A DNA stretch of 64,000 bases from Gordionus sp. m RMFG-2023 (GCF_954871325.1 NC_088775.1:11633561-11697560); one strand, 5' to 3'. Counted from the first letter of the stretch, positions 50,321 through 59,501 are shown. The notes: a model not told the origin generated them from the sequence alone. Numbers and translations are program-made.

Positions 50321-51032
50321 GGAAAAGCGTTATTAAAGGATTATAAAATCGAATAATTACTGAATGAAAATTTTGTTAATAGAAAATTTATATATACAAA
50401 AATTCGTATTCAGAGTTAGATGGTAAAAAATGTCTTCCAACCACACTTCCCCCTTTCCTGGTCTTTATATCTTTGCTTGGACTCTGTTAAACGTGCTGGT
50501 TTATCATTTAAAAAATTGAAGTCAGTGGTGTAGCCAAAAGGCTCTGATTTTTTTTGATGGGCTCCAATTGGCGAATTTGGAATGTCAGGGCTATTTCTGG
50601 CGCCCTTCGATCACATATTTTTAGAGCGACTTTAATTTTGGCAAATTTAAGCCATCTTTTTTCCTAATAATACTTTCTCGTTAAGCTTCGGTTAAATTTT
50701 TAAAATGATAGAGGGTTAAACTTGTTTTAAAAAATTTCATGAGTAACTTTTTCTATATATTGAATATATTATTGGAGAGTTATTTTTAATAGTTAAATTT
50801 ACTACCACAAAATTTTTTAATACACTTCCAATTTTTAAAATTCTAAATAGGAATCAAGTTATATGAGTCTTTTCTTACACATTAAAAAAATGGCGTCAAA
50901 CAGATAGGTGGTTTTAAAAAAGGCTCGCCTTAAAAATTGATTAATAGGGAAAAAGTTTTAAAATAATCATAATTCCGCAATAAATTTAGCTATATGATAT
51001 GAATTTTTTCCATTAATCACCATTTTAATTAG
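50321..51032. other. Intron remainder with a CAGTGGTGTAGCC repeat end
   Basis: At 50,523 CAGTGGTGTAGCCAAAAGGC, followed by a GC-richer block to about 50,620, resembles the DNA-transposon ends seen at 11,516 and 58,586. The rest is AT-rich intron leading to the acceptor TTTTAATTAG at 51,032. Confidence 0.4.
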
Positions 51033-51178
51033 GGATGGATCGATAAAACCTGGCGACAGGCTGCTTTTTATAGATAACCTAAATCTCGAAAACACGACAC
51101 TCACCGAAATGATCAGCTTGATTAAACATTACAACCAAGATGCCATATTCACGTTCGCTTACGATACCCTGTTCTACG
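51033..51178 (+). CDS. GRIP-like gene, exon with second half of PDZ2
   Basis: It encodes DGSIKPGDRLLFIDNLNLEN, then TLTEMISLIKHYNQDAIFTF and AYDTLFY. This matches G-x-I-K-P-G-D-R-L-L-x-x-D-G of GRIP PDZ2. It enters in phase 2 (AG/G gives R, completing A-D-R) and leaves in phase 1 at the donor GTCATT. The expected N/D-G after the strand is D-N here. Confidence 0.88.
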
Positions 51179-51386
51179 GTCATTTTTACGATTTTATTAT
51201 ATTATTATTAATCCTAATGAACGAACTTAAATATTTATATTCTGGGATTAAGTGCCCATTCATTCGTTGCAATCTTTAAAGCGAATCACGATAAAAAAAA
51301 TACTATGGCTTGTGCCTTACTTCATCATAATCTTTGTTTTATTTCTAATAAACCATTCTAGTAAGAAATTTCCTTATTTTTTTTAG

Positions 51387-51458
51387 TTCAGGAATCACAT
51401 TATATTCAGACAGATTACTTTGAATCTAAAAAGAGAATAAGATGGGGAAGAACAAACA
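51387..51458 (+). CDS. GRIP-like gene, linker exon between PDZ2 and PDZ3
   Basis: A strong acceptor (TTATTTTTTTTAG) and donor GTAAAC frame 72 nt open in the phase required by both neighbours (1 in, 1 out). The peptide VQESHYIQTDYFESKKRIRW is not conserved, as usual for this linker. Phase agreement is the main support. Confidence 0.6.
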
Positions 51459-51687
51459 GTAAACATTTCTTTTATTTTTTAAAAATTATATATATTTAAA
51501 ATAATATGTAAACTATTTGTAAAATAAAATTTATATTAAAACTATATTAAATAAAATAATAATTAAACATTTAATTAGGTATGATCAACGGGGCTTATAG
51601 CCCCATGTATGGATATGCAATAAGACCGGTAGATTTCAGTTGATATTCTCAGTCGAAGGTTGAAGCCTTCTTTTAGGTCATCTGTAA

Positions 51688-52524
51688 TTAAGCGAACCTT
51701 TGCCCTATTGTTTTGAATAATTTTAGGGGTTGGGGTCCAAATGATCCACAGGTATCTGAGACTACCGGAACAAACAAAACATTATTAAGGTTGCTATATT
51801 TGCTTGTTTTTGTGTTTTCGGCTTTCGTGATAGAGTTGGGAGAAAAAGATCTGGCAAAACGATCCACGCAAGTATAATCCCTGGCGAGAGGTAGACCTTG
51901 GTTCCAAGGGGCTAGCGTCATACTAATATCATCTGGTCTGGTTTGATTGTCGGGGCTGAGGCCGGATGGTTCCAGGGTGGAGGGAATATGGATTTCAAGG
52001 TTCTGTTGATGATTGAATTGATAGCATGGTGTCTGGGTAATCTGCCTTTTAAGAAACGACAGTGTAGGGGGTGGTGTCCAAGACTATCGATGTGGGTTTC
52101 ACATAGGACGCATGATGTAGGTGTTACGATTTCACATCCTAAGCGAAGGCCAATGGCTATTCTGAGTTCTTCATTGGTTAATAACAAGCAAGCCTAGATT
52201 AGAACTAGGTACAGTTTCTAACCATTCATATCCTAGATGGCATATGGGTGATGTTGAAATTATTGGATCTGGCAGAGGGTTCATATTATTATCATTATGT
52301 ATAATTGGGTTAGGGTTTTGGTGGAGAAAGAGCGATGGAAATTTTCTTTGAGCTTTGAAGTGTAAGTAATCAACGCAATGCTCTATCAATGGAAAGTTCC
52401 AGTCTCTTTGCTTTAGGGAATCTGGATATGAGCGATTTGGGGCATTTTTGCTCCAGAGCTCTAGTGCTGCCGTTCGATGTGGGTCGATATTCAAGTCTCC
52501 CAGTGTGTGTCGAAATTTAGCCAT
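51688..52524 (-). pseudogene. CCHC finger and restriction-like endonuclease of the YLDDG element
   Basis: Three overlapping frame segments follow one another. The first (52,524-52,171) is a linker ending SNLGLLVINQ. The second (52,187-51,918) has ELRIAIGLRLG, the CCHC finger and KPD. The third (51,921-51,688) has the candidate catalytic D of RDYTCVD (51,877-51,879), K-x-x-K-Y (near 51,800) and PVVSDTCGSFGPQ. At least two frame changes and a stop separate them, so the copy is dead. The family match for the nuclease is by motif pattern only. Confidence 0.72.
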
Positions 52525-53712
52525 TGAGGATAGAAAAGCTGCTTAGGGATATAGGGGATTGTATGCCTATACCGCCTAGCTTTGGTGAAAGAGCGGCTTG
52601 CATCCAGGAGGATGATGAAAATTTGATATTTAATATGGATTCGAGAGTATTTTTTAAGTGAACTTCGAGGTCCAATAATGCCTCAGGGAAGGTGAAAATT
52701 GTAGATGAACGAAAGGCGTGTAAAATTTTTGGAATGAATAAAAAAAATTTCAGTAAATAGAAAGCCTGGTGTGCGGGTAAATATTTTAGAATATTTTTCA
52801 TTCTATTAAATTTAGCAAGGAATTCATCTCTAAAATGAAATATAGCTTTTCCCCCTCCAATAGGTGAACCTAAATGGGTAAAGTTGGCTTTGTCCACTAA
52901 AATAAAATTTTCGGGTGGGTAGTCCGATTCAGAAGGGGAATAAAATTCACACTTATGAGGGTTTAGTGAAAGTCCTGTAATAGGAGCTAAGTGATTTATA
53001 ATTGATGGAATTTTTATGATTTCGTTATAAGGGCCTGCTAGTATGCCATCGTCCAGGTACCATACATTTAATTGATCACAATTGGAAGAGATTTCTTTTA
53101 TAATTAATTGGATGCCTTTGCAGAATAATGCCGGACCTAAAGGGTCTCCTTGTTGGATGCCCTGTTTAGAGAGAATAATAGAATCATTAAATTTTAAATA
53201 GGTGGGTTGATTGTAACATGCAACGATGTATGTTGTATAATCTGGGAAAGTTTCACAAAAGGAAGGTATAAAATGTTCCCTACTAAGTGAGTTGAAGGCA
53301 TTATGTAGGTCGATTTTGAGAATGCATTGATTATGTGTATTATGGAGAATGACACGTGTCGAGTGGGATGCAGCCTCACATCCTCCACGAACATTAAAAC
53401 CAAGCTGGTTTGGTTGTAGTAGATTGGATAGGTTAGATTTTATACGGGAGCAAATTATTTTGGAAATGATTCGCCGGAAAAGTGACCCTATTGCAATAGG
53501 CCTGATGTCCCCATTGGTTTTATTTAAGGATATTAAGCGGGCTCCAAAAATGATAGGCTGAATGAGATTAGGTATATTATTATAAAAGATATGATTAATC
53601 AATATGGTGAATTGTATAAGTATGTTTTGATATAGGGGTATAGTTGGTTTAATTATATCTTGGAGATAAATGGCTCGAAAGCCATCGATGCCTCTTGAAG
53701 AATCTTAGTATA
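52517..53712 (-). pseudogene. Reverse transcriptase of the YLDDG non-LTR element
   Basis: A frame of 361 codons is open from 53,602 to 52,517, and the same frame is readable upstream to the truncation. Motif A is LKIDLHNAFNSL, motif B GIQQGDPLGPALF and motif C YLDDG in place of the common YADD or FADD. A thumb region with HLGSPIGGG and LLKFFLFIPKILHAFRSS follows. The frame ends at FSILNG, and the downstream part continues in another frame from MAKFRHTLGD. Confidence 0.85.
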
Positions 53713-54258
53713 AATCTTTTTATACTTTTATAAATCTTTTTATGCTAGGAGTCGGAATGCTTTACACTAAAAAAATTATCAAGACTCATAATAATAAATA
53801 AATAAAAAGACAGCCTAGTAAAATTATTCAGCCCAGTCAAATTATTAAATAATCTAAAATACTGATCACTTGATCTAAACTAGAAACCTAGGTATTTTAA
53901 TTTTTTTAAAAAAATCCGGGCCGGGCCAAAAAATTTTTAAAAACTAATCCTGGTTGGGCCTGGCCGTGTATGGAACCTCTTCAGATCTGTGATCTAAGCA
54001 ACAAATACATAATTGTTATCAATCTAAGATTCAGAATATTTTCTTCTCGCATAGGGTTAATTTTCAAAGAACATGATGACTTTTTTGAAAATTAACCTCG
54101 TGTCATGTCATTATTTATTAATTAGCAATAAAAAAGGTACTGTATACTATATTATATTTTTTATAATAAAACTAATGTCTTATATAATATAATGAATAAG
54201 ATATAGGTTTAAAATATAAATATTTTAATTTTATAAACTAAATCATCGCAAAACACAG
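53713..54258. other. Intron remainder with a hAT family-2 fragment
   Basis: Near 53,905-53,995 the words TCCGGGCCGGGCC, GGGCCTGGCC and CTTCAGATCTGTGA resemble the sub-ends and right end of the family-2 MITE at 44,185. The rest is AT-rich intron up to the acceptor CAAAACACAG. Confidence 0.5.
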
Positions 54259-54409
54259 ATAAAATAACGAATAACAAAAGTATTATCTTGGAAATCGAGA
54301 AACCAATCGGTGTTGCTCTTGGAATTATCTTGTTCTCTAACTCTAACAAGCGCAGAGTTAAGCAACATCTAAGAATCAGGAAAATTAAACCAGCTAGCAT
54401 AGCTGACCG
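54259..54409 (+). CDS. GRIP-like gene, exon with first half of PDZ3
   Basis: It encodes ILEIEKPIGVALGIILFSNS and ends RIRKIKPASIADR. GRIP PDZ3 has x-E-V-x-K-x-x-G-x-x-L-G-x-x-L-T-x-S and K-I-K-x-A-S-I-A-D-R-C-G at this place, so the match is specific. The start at 54,259 (AACACAG acceptor) is chosen because it enters in phase 1; a later AG at 54,280 would not. The donor GTAAAA leaves phase 2, with CG/A giving R. Confidence 0.87.
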
Positions 54410-55327
54410 GTAAAAGTCTATAATTAATTTTTTTTATATATAATTTGAAATCAAAGCAGGCTAGATGTTTAGCCTTGATACAAATAATCCGATTTTTTAA
54501 AAATAAAATTTTGAAGAACCGAAAAATAGGATTTGAAGACCCAAGCCTGGGCCAATTTTTTTTTGAACGCATATTTGCTTATTCCCTTTTAAATACAAAA
54601 TACAACTAAAAATTATTTTGAATAGCCTAACTTTAAAACTCATGGTTTGGTCCTGACGTAAAATGACTAATCAGGCCGGGTCAAATTTATTTTCTTAAAA
54701 CACTATTTTTTTTTGTTTTAGCTCTTTTTATAAATTCTAATTGATAAAAGTTGGTCATCCAAAATATAAATATTTATTTAAATTTTGAAGATATTAGTAA
54801 AATTATAGGTTATGACGGGTATATTATAAGATTTGATATATATTTAAATAATCCACTCATATAAGGTTCGAAACAATAATTATAGAAATATTAGAGACCT
54901 GAAGTCATAAACCTAGAACACGTCCTGATTGGTATCCCTCCGGGAGTAAATACTCCTATTATTTTACAAAACTCTTGCTGAGTTTTCGGAAATAATTTTA
55001 AATATCGTTAATTTGCTCATATTATCAATATCAATTAACCTTTCAAAAAAATTGCAAAATTGTTAAAAAAAATAAGAGCCGGGAGGGAAAATGACTTAGA
55101 TTTTTAAATCTGTACGTCTAAAAATTGGTCTCCACACTGTAGGTCTCTGAAATATATATTAAGTCTAAGATAATTTTTAAAAGAACTAATCCTACCATTT
55201 TATTTTTCATAAAATGCATCAAATACCCGAAAAAACTCCTTTAAGGGTATTCGTACGTTAGAAAGAAAGTAAAAAAAAGAGAGAAAGAATGAAAGAAAGC
55301 AAAACATTTTATATTTAATTTAATTAG
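54410..55327. other. Intron with small repeat remnants
   Basis: CCCAAGCCTGGGCC (54,540) and CAGGCCGGGTC (54,672) are words of the family-2 hAT repeat. A purine tract (GAAAGAAAGTAAAAAAAAGA) lies at 55,261-55,300 just before the next exon. Nothing coding was recognised. Confidence 0.5.
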
Positions 55328-55611
55328 ATGTGGAGTTTTATGCATCAACGATATAATTTTGAGCATCGATGACATGAACACAGCAGGCATGTCTACCCTG
55401 GAGGCTCAAAGATTGCTGAAATACAATATGAACAAAAATAGGCAAACTATGAAATTGATTATCTACAAAAACGTGACCAATCATTTAGGAGACTCCAACA
55501 ACACGGCCAAATTTTCTTGCCATTCCATCAAATGCAACGGAAACGGGAGACGACATATCGAGGATATGCGCGCCGATGACGGGGAAGATAAGAACGCCGT
55601 CATAGAAAGAC
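55328..55611 (+). CDS. GRIP-like gene, exon with second half of PDZ3 and linker
   Basis: After the split R codon it reads CGVLCINDIILSIDDMNTAG, then MSTLEAQRLLKYNMNKNRQT and MKLIIYKN. This matches D-R-C-G-A-L-x-x-G-D-H-I-L-S-I-D-G of GRIP PDZ3, with N-D instead of G-D and D-D instead of D-G. A polar linker with several Cys and a D/E-rich end (IEDMRADDGEDKNAVIER) follows. The donor GTATGTGT is consensus and leaves phase 1. Confidence 0.9.
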
Positions 55612-55837
55612 GTATGTGTATAAATCCAATTTGCATTGCTGGGCTTATCAGTTGGGCCTGCATTTATTTTCGATGAGTGGAAATGCCTACAATTCTTCAT
55701 ACAGTGGATTAATTATTTTCCTAAAAAGAATATGCATAAATTAGTTTATAATGTGGAAATATATAATAGAAGAAAAATACATTCTTTTTTATATAACTTA
55801 ACAATATTCTTTGCTACCTATTGTTATTGTAATTTAG

Positions 55838-55963
55838 GTTCCTCCAATAGCTCGCAAACATCGTTAAGCAGCTTTGAAGAATCCGAATGTAACGATTTTC
55901 ACCATAAAAATTTGCGCCATACTAAAAAAGGATGTCACGATGATACATTATTGAACTATGAAA
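55838..55963 (+). CDS. GRIP-like gene, Ser-rich linker exon before PDZ4
   Basis: It encodes SSNSSQTSLSSFEESECNDF followed by HHKNLRHTKKGCHDDTLLNY, a Ser- and His/Lys-rich linker without a domain. The acceptor TTGTAATTTAG and donor GTAAAA keep phase 1 in and 1 out. The following intron is only 52 bp. Confidence 0.78.
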
Positions 55964-56015
55964 GTAAAAAAAAATTATTATATTTTAACTCATGTGGTTT
56001 CTTTTTTTATATTAG

Positions 56016-56128
56016 GTCAAAGTTCGACACTTTCCTCCGACAAATTTTTTAATAATCATATTTCACACATCGAAAATATCGAAATAATTATCAAATTTGA
56101 TTCTCATGGATTGGGAATAGCTTTACAA
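56016..56128 (+). CDS. GRIP-like gene, exon with start of PDZ4
   Basis: It encodes SSTLSSDKFFNNHISHIENI then EIIIKFDSHGLGIALQ. The last part is the first strand and G-L-G-I loop of PDZ4, which in GRIP reads x-E-V-x-L-x-x-x-x-x-G-F-G-I-Q-L-Q-G. It enters in phase 1 after TATATTAG and leaves in phase 0 at GTACCT. Confidence 0.83.
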
Positions 56129-56387
56129 GTACCTTTTTTTCCTCTTCTAAAAAAAATCACATATTTATATACACCTACATACATATGATAGAGTTAGGCA
56201 CCATTAACCTGTCCACGTTCCCACCACATAAAGTTAAAACAGGTCCGTTTATAACACGGACCGGACCGAACTGTGACCTTATTTTAAAATTTAAATTTTT
56301 TTCCTGGCCTTATTGAGAAGGTCTCATTTGCGCAAATATTTAAATGTATAAATTATATATATTTATATTTACATGTTAAAATTTCAG
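56129..56387. other. PDZ4 intron with repeat-like block
   Basis: ACGGACCGGACCGAACTGTGA near 56,258 resembles a fragment of a small hAT-derived repeat. The rest is AT-rich intron ending TTAAAATTTCAG. Confidence 0.4.
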
Positions 56388-56464
56388 AATAAGATGTATA
56401 ACGACATCACCGGAAATTATTTCACCTTCATAAGCAATATAGATCCGCTCAGTGTGTCCGAGAG
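56388..56464 (+). CDS. GRIP-like gene, exon with middle of PDZ4
   Basis: It encodes NKMYNDITGNYFTFISNIDP then LSVSER. The pattern x-F-I-x-x-I-x-x-x-S-x-x-E-R corresponds to L-I-S-Y-I-E-x-D-S-P-A-E-R of GRIP PDZ4. It enters in phase 0 and leaves in phase 2 at GTATTT. Confidence 0.85.
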
Positions 56465-56857
56465 GTATTTTTAAAAAAAGTTTATGCATATAATATTAAT
56501 ACCGTGGCCTATTTCTTATTGATTTTTGTAATTGAGCATTCTACTACACATTTTTTTTTCTTGATCTAAATATTCTATAATGATATTCAAATAAATATTT
56601 AGAAATTTCTGAAAAGAAAAATGGCGAGCAAGGATGCCGAACATAAAATAATTGTGGTTTTTTTTAAACTAAATCAAATAACTAGAACCAAATTTTGATC
56701 TTATTTTAAAGTTTTGTTATATAACTTTTGTCAGATTCTAACATATTAATAGGCTTAACATATTTTACTTAAATTGACCACCTAAATATCTAGTTTTACT
56801 AAAAATTATTATTTCCACTTTCTATTTGTAAAAAATAAAAATGTCACAACAACGCAG
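56465..56857. other. Intron between PDZ4 exons
   Basis: AT-rich, with no recognised repeat or coding block. It ends in the acceptor AACAACGCAG. Confidence 0.5.
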
Positions 56858-57102
56858 GAGCGGCGTTTTACAAGTCGGTGACAAGATTATAGAAGTTAAC
56901 AGACGAAAAATCGATAATGTACCTGCTCAAAAGGTGGCAGAATGGATCACTAATTCATCAAAAGTATATGATAACAGTCACATGAAGCTTTGTCGACTCA
57001 AGATTGAATTCAAAGTTTTAGAGTCTATAACACTTACATCAGGAGTTTTCGTTGTCCAGATTGCCAAGAGACTCAATTCAGACATAGGATTGAAATTAAT
57101 GA
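56858..57102 (+). CDS. GRIP-like gene, exon with end of PDZ4 and start of PDZ5
   Basis: It encodes SGVLQVGDKIIEVNRRKIDN, then the helix VPAQKVAEWITNSS, and closes PDZ4 with CRLKIEFKV. PDZ5 then opens with ESITLTSGVFVVQIAKRLNS and DIGLKLMS. S-G-V-L-Q-x-G-D is a close match to GRIP PDZ4, and E-S-x-x-x-S-G-x-F-x-V to the PDZ5 start. It enters in phase 2 and leaves in phase 1 at GTTTAT. Confidence 0.9.
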
Positions 57103-57153
57103 GTTTATTAAATGATATCTTTTCATTATAAACTTTATAAACGTTTATTTCAG

Positions 57154-57223
57154 GTCCATTTTCTAGGAAATTTGGTGAACCTTTGGTTATATCAGAAGTC
57201 AAAAGAGCAAGTCCTGCCTATAG
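57154..57223 (+). CDS. GRIP-like gene, exon with middle of PDZ5
   Basis: It encodes PFSRKFGEPLVISEVKRASP then AYR, matching S-R-K-x-G-x-P-L-V-I-S-x-I-K-x-G-S-x-A-x-R of GRIP PDZ5. The preceding intron is only 51 bp. It enters in phase 1 and leaves in phase 2 at GTTAAA. Confidence 0.9.
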
Positions 57224-57307
57224 GTTAAATAATATAATAATATAGTATAAATTAATTTTTAACAATTTCACACTATACTATATAATTAAATATTGTTTTT
57301 TCAATAG

Positions 57308-57453
57308 GTCTGGAGTAATTAAGGTAGGAGATAAATGTCTAGAAATTAATGGGAATGACGTCACTAATCATACCTTAAAAGATGCTACCGAGTTGTTAAA
57401 TACGCAAGATAGCTTGACGAGGCTCAAAATAGTCAAATCGCAGGCTTTAGTAG
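57308..57453 (+). CDS. GRIP-like gene, exon with end of PDZ5
   Basis: It encodes SGVIKVGDKCLEINGNDVTN, the helix LKDATELLNTQDS and the last strand RLKIVKSQALV. G-x-L-x-x-G-D-K-L-L-A-I-D/N and D-A-x-x-x-L are the GRIP PDZ5 landmarks. The donor GTATAC at 57,454 was chosen over GTAGGT at 57,450 because it gives the phase (1) needed by the next exon. Confidence 0.9.
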
Positions 57454-57561
57454 GTATACATAATATTTTTAATTATAATTATATTCAAATTGTTTATTTT
57501 TGAATAATGCAAATTAATTATTTTTTAAAAAATATATAAATATATATTATATTTATCTTAG

Positions 57562-57712
57562 AATCTGAAGATCTGGATGATGAGTTTGTAATGTACGATG
57601 AGAGGGACCTGATTTACAAAAACAAAATAGAAAATTCTCTTTATTCTACTAACGATATTTTCAACAACTCTGTGTCCATTGATACAACAAAATCAAATGG
57701 GATCATCAAAAG
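57562..57712 (+). CDS. GRIP-like gene, acidic linker exon after PDZ5
   Basis: It encodes SEDLDDEFVMYDERDLIYKN, then KIENSLYSTNDIFNNSVSID and TTKSNGIIKR. It is an acidic linker without a domain; GRIP proteins have an acidic linker between PDZ5 and PDZ6. The acceptor is TTATCTTAG and the donor is GTTAGT at 57,713, leaving phase 2, so at least one further exon lies downstream. Confidence 0.83.
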
Positions 57713-58648
57713 GTTAGTATTATGACATAATATATCCGTATATGAAAAATTCAATATGGAAGCAAAATAGATGGACACATGTTCGATCTTTATAGTTATT
57801 TTTAAAATGAAGGTATCACTGCGTGTATACTAAATAAAGGCATGACGGGGTAAGGAGTTTATACCAAATAATTAGTTTAATACCAAATGATTAGAGTTCA
57901 GGGTTCTTTAGCATGGTGGTGGAGGGGGCTGCGATGCCATTACGTCAATAAAATTTTAGATGGTAACAAGGGGGAGGGTATCCAATTAATCAACACAAAT
58001 GGTCAGTATGCATTCTATATTTTAGTCATTAACGTCCTAGAAGAAACATAATTAATATAATAACAGACAATATTTAATAATGATTGTATCACGTGTCTCT
58101 TCTGCCAGAATTTTGAGTGGGCAGAGATTTTATGCAACCCATTATCGGTGATTAAGACTCATTTTTATAATTAATTCATGTTCTAGGTAAATAAAATTGG
58201 CTACCAATTTTCTTAAGTGTTTAAAGAATGTTATCTAATAAAGATTGGTTATTAATCTTAGTCTAATTTGGACATTAGCATTTATAATAATACGAATTCC
58301 CTATGTCGGCGATAAAAATTCGTAGCAAATTTTATTCCGCTAGGAAGCAGTATTTTAAAAAAATGGAAAAAAAGATTTTATATTATTTAAATGACAAACA
58401 ATCTTTCCCACGATTATTTGAAAATATTATAAAATGATTTCGAAGATAAAATATTGCTTATATTGTTGCAAAGAAAAGTGTAAAGAACTCACCCGCAAAA
58501 TCCGCGGCGCGTGTTGGCCCAAGCTAATTTTATGCAGATATAAAGGCCCTCGGGTTTCAAAAATAGATTTTTGCGTTACGCCTCTGATATAATGATAATC
58601 AGCCGTAGTTACATAATGATCAGTCATTATTGAAATTTTATTCTTAAT
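57713..58648. other. Start of a long intron, with a reversed CAGAGGCGTAACGC repeat end
   Basis: No exon was recognised. Near 58,490-58,586 a GC-richer block, read on the minus strand, starts CAGAGGCGTAACGC and includes GGGCCTTTATATCTGCATAA, CAACACGCGCCGCGG. It resembles known DNA-transposon ends and is probably a fragment. Confidence 0.45.
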
Positions 58649-58850
58649 TAGTGACATTGAACGGGCTCGAGCCGGTTTTAAAACGGCTAACTTAATATTT
58701 TGGCTAGAAAATATTGCCTATGACTCGAGATTACGCTAAACCTTTGTTCCACCTATCAAAATCTTCAAGTTTGTGTAATATTTTTAGGGAAAAAATGTTG
58801 AGTTAGCCGTTTTGCAAAATCGGCTCAAATCGAGCCGTTTAACAACACTA
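58649..58850. mobile_element. hAT-type MITE, family 1 copy D
   Basis: It opens TAGTGACATTGAACGGGCTC and closes GAGCCGTTTAACAACACTA. Candidate target duplications TTCTTAAT (58,641-58,648) and TTCGAAAT (58,851-58,858) agree at six of eight positions. Inner words TTAATATTTTGGCTAGAAAA and CCACCTATCAAAATCTTCAAG match copy A. Confidence 0.82.
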
Positions 58851-59319
58851 TTCGAAATAATAAATATATATATTTACAATAATAAATGAACGCACTCTTT
58901 TAATTATGTTTATATAAAATATAATTTCCATTTTACGTCAATCGTGATAAGTTAAAAATTGCGTGAATGATATATTATATTATTTATAATCATTTTTTAT
59001 AAAAAAAATTTAATCTTTTTTTAAATCAAAAAATAAATCTAAAATAGCCATTATAAAGTGCATATTATATGAAAATAAGTTTTGCATACTTTTAAATTAT
59101 TTTCAGATTTTTTTTTTACTGATATATTTTCAGAAATACTGATTCTGATAACTATCAATTTCTTAGTTTTTTTTGTAAACTCATCTTATTTTAAATATAA
59201 ATTTATTTTTTCTAATCCTTTGTTTATATTAGGAAAGTATTTATTTTTTTAAATAAAAAAATTTGATAATTAAGCATAAAAATATTTTTTATCTTCTTCT
59301 TTTGAACTTCATTTTAAAC

Positions 59320-59495
59320 GCTGTTAAGTGCGTCGATTTTTAAAAACGGCTAATTCCAATATTTTAGCAAAGAAATGAGATTTTTTCGTAGATGGAAAGT
59401 TTGGACATCTATTAAAAAAATCTCGAGGTCTGGGTAAAATTATTTTGGTGGAAATCTTAATTTAAAAGCGATTAAATTGAGCCGTTTAACAAGAT
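59320..59495. mobile_element. MITE family 1, copy E
   Basis: GCTGTTAAGTGCGTCGATTTT, TAAAAACGGCTAATTCCAATA and the closing ATTGAGCCGTTTAACAAG line up with copies A, B and D. The inner part (GGACATCTATTAAAAAAATC) is closest to copy B. Ends are worn and no target duplication is seen. It abuts the TTCGCGATA-type repeat at 59,502. Confidence 0.68.
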
Positions 59496-59501
59496 TTCAT
59501 G

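Larger units (their letters stand above)
51578..53712 (-). mobile_element. Non-LTR retrotransposon with YLDDG RT and restriction-like endonuclease, 5' truncated, antisense in intron
   Basis: The reverse transcriptase starts abruptly at GIDGFRAIYLQD near 53,700 and continues with GARLISLNKTNGDIRPIAIG, LKIDLHNAFNSLSREHF, GIQQGDPLGPALF and YLDDG (53,046-53,060). After the thumb come a C-x2-C-x8-H-x4-C finger (CVLCETHIDSLGHHPLHC) and a KPD...ARDYTCVD...KTSKY series that fits a PD-(D/E)xK restriction-like endonuclease. That C-terminal arrangement is known from early-branching non-LTR elements such as R2 and CRE. The abrupt 5' end is what incomplete target-primed copying leaves. It sits between the linker exon and the PDZ3 exon. 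Confidence 0.82.
42041..57712 (+). other. Gene span: GRIP-like multi-PDZ scaffold protein (PDZ1-PDZ5)
   Basis: The gene encodes a cytoplasmic adaptor of the glutamate receptor-interacting protein type. In animals these hold the C-terminal tails of membrane receptors such as AMPA receptors and Eph ligands, and link them to transport and guidance machinery. About fifteen exons were traced by GT-AG borders and reading phase. Five PDZ domains follow in GRIP order: diagnostic matches are IADRCG with ILSID in PDZ3, FGI/LGI loops, and ESITLTSGVF before PDZ5. The 5' end lies upstream, because the first exon seen has an acceptor site, and the 3' end lies downstream, because the last ends in phase 2. 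GRIP proteins usually have six or seven PDZ domains. Introns contain antisense retrotransposons and MITEs. One PDZ1 exon is unplaced. Confidence 0.85.

Noticed and set aside
55636-56052. A 138-codon open frame considered as one exon
   Set aside because: It reads through two introns with clear GT-AG borders; the two true exons and their phases fit the PDZ gene better.
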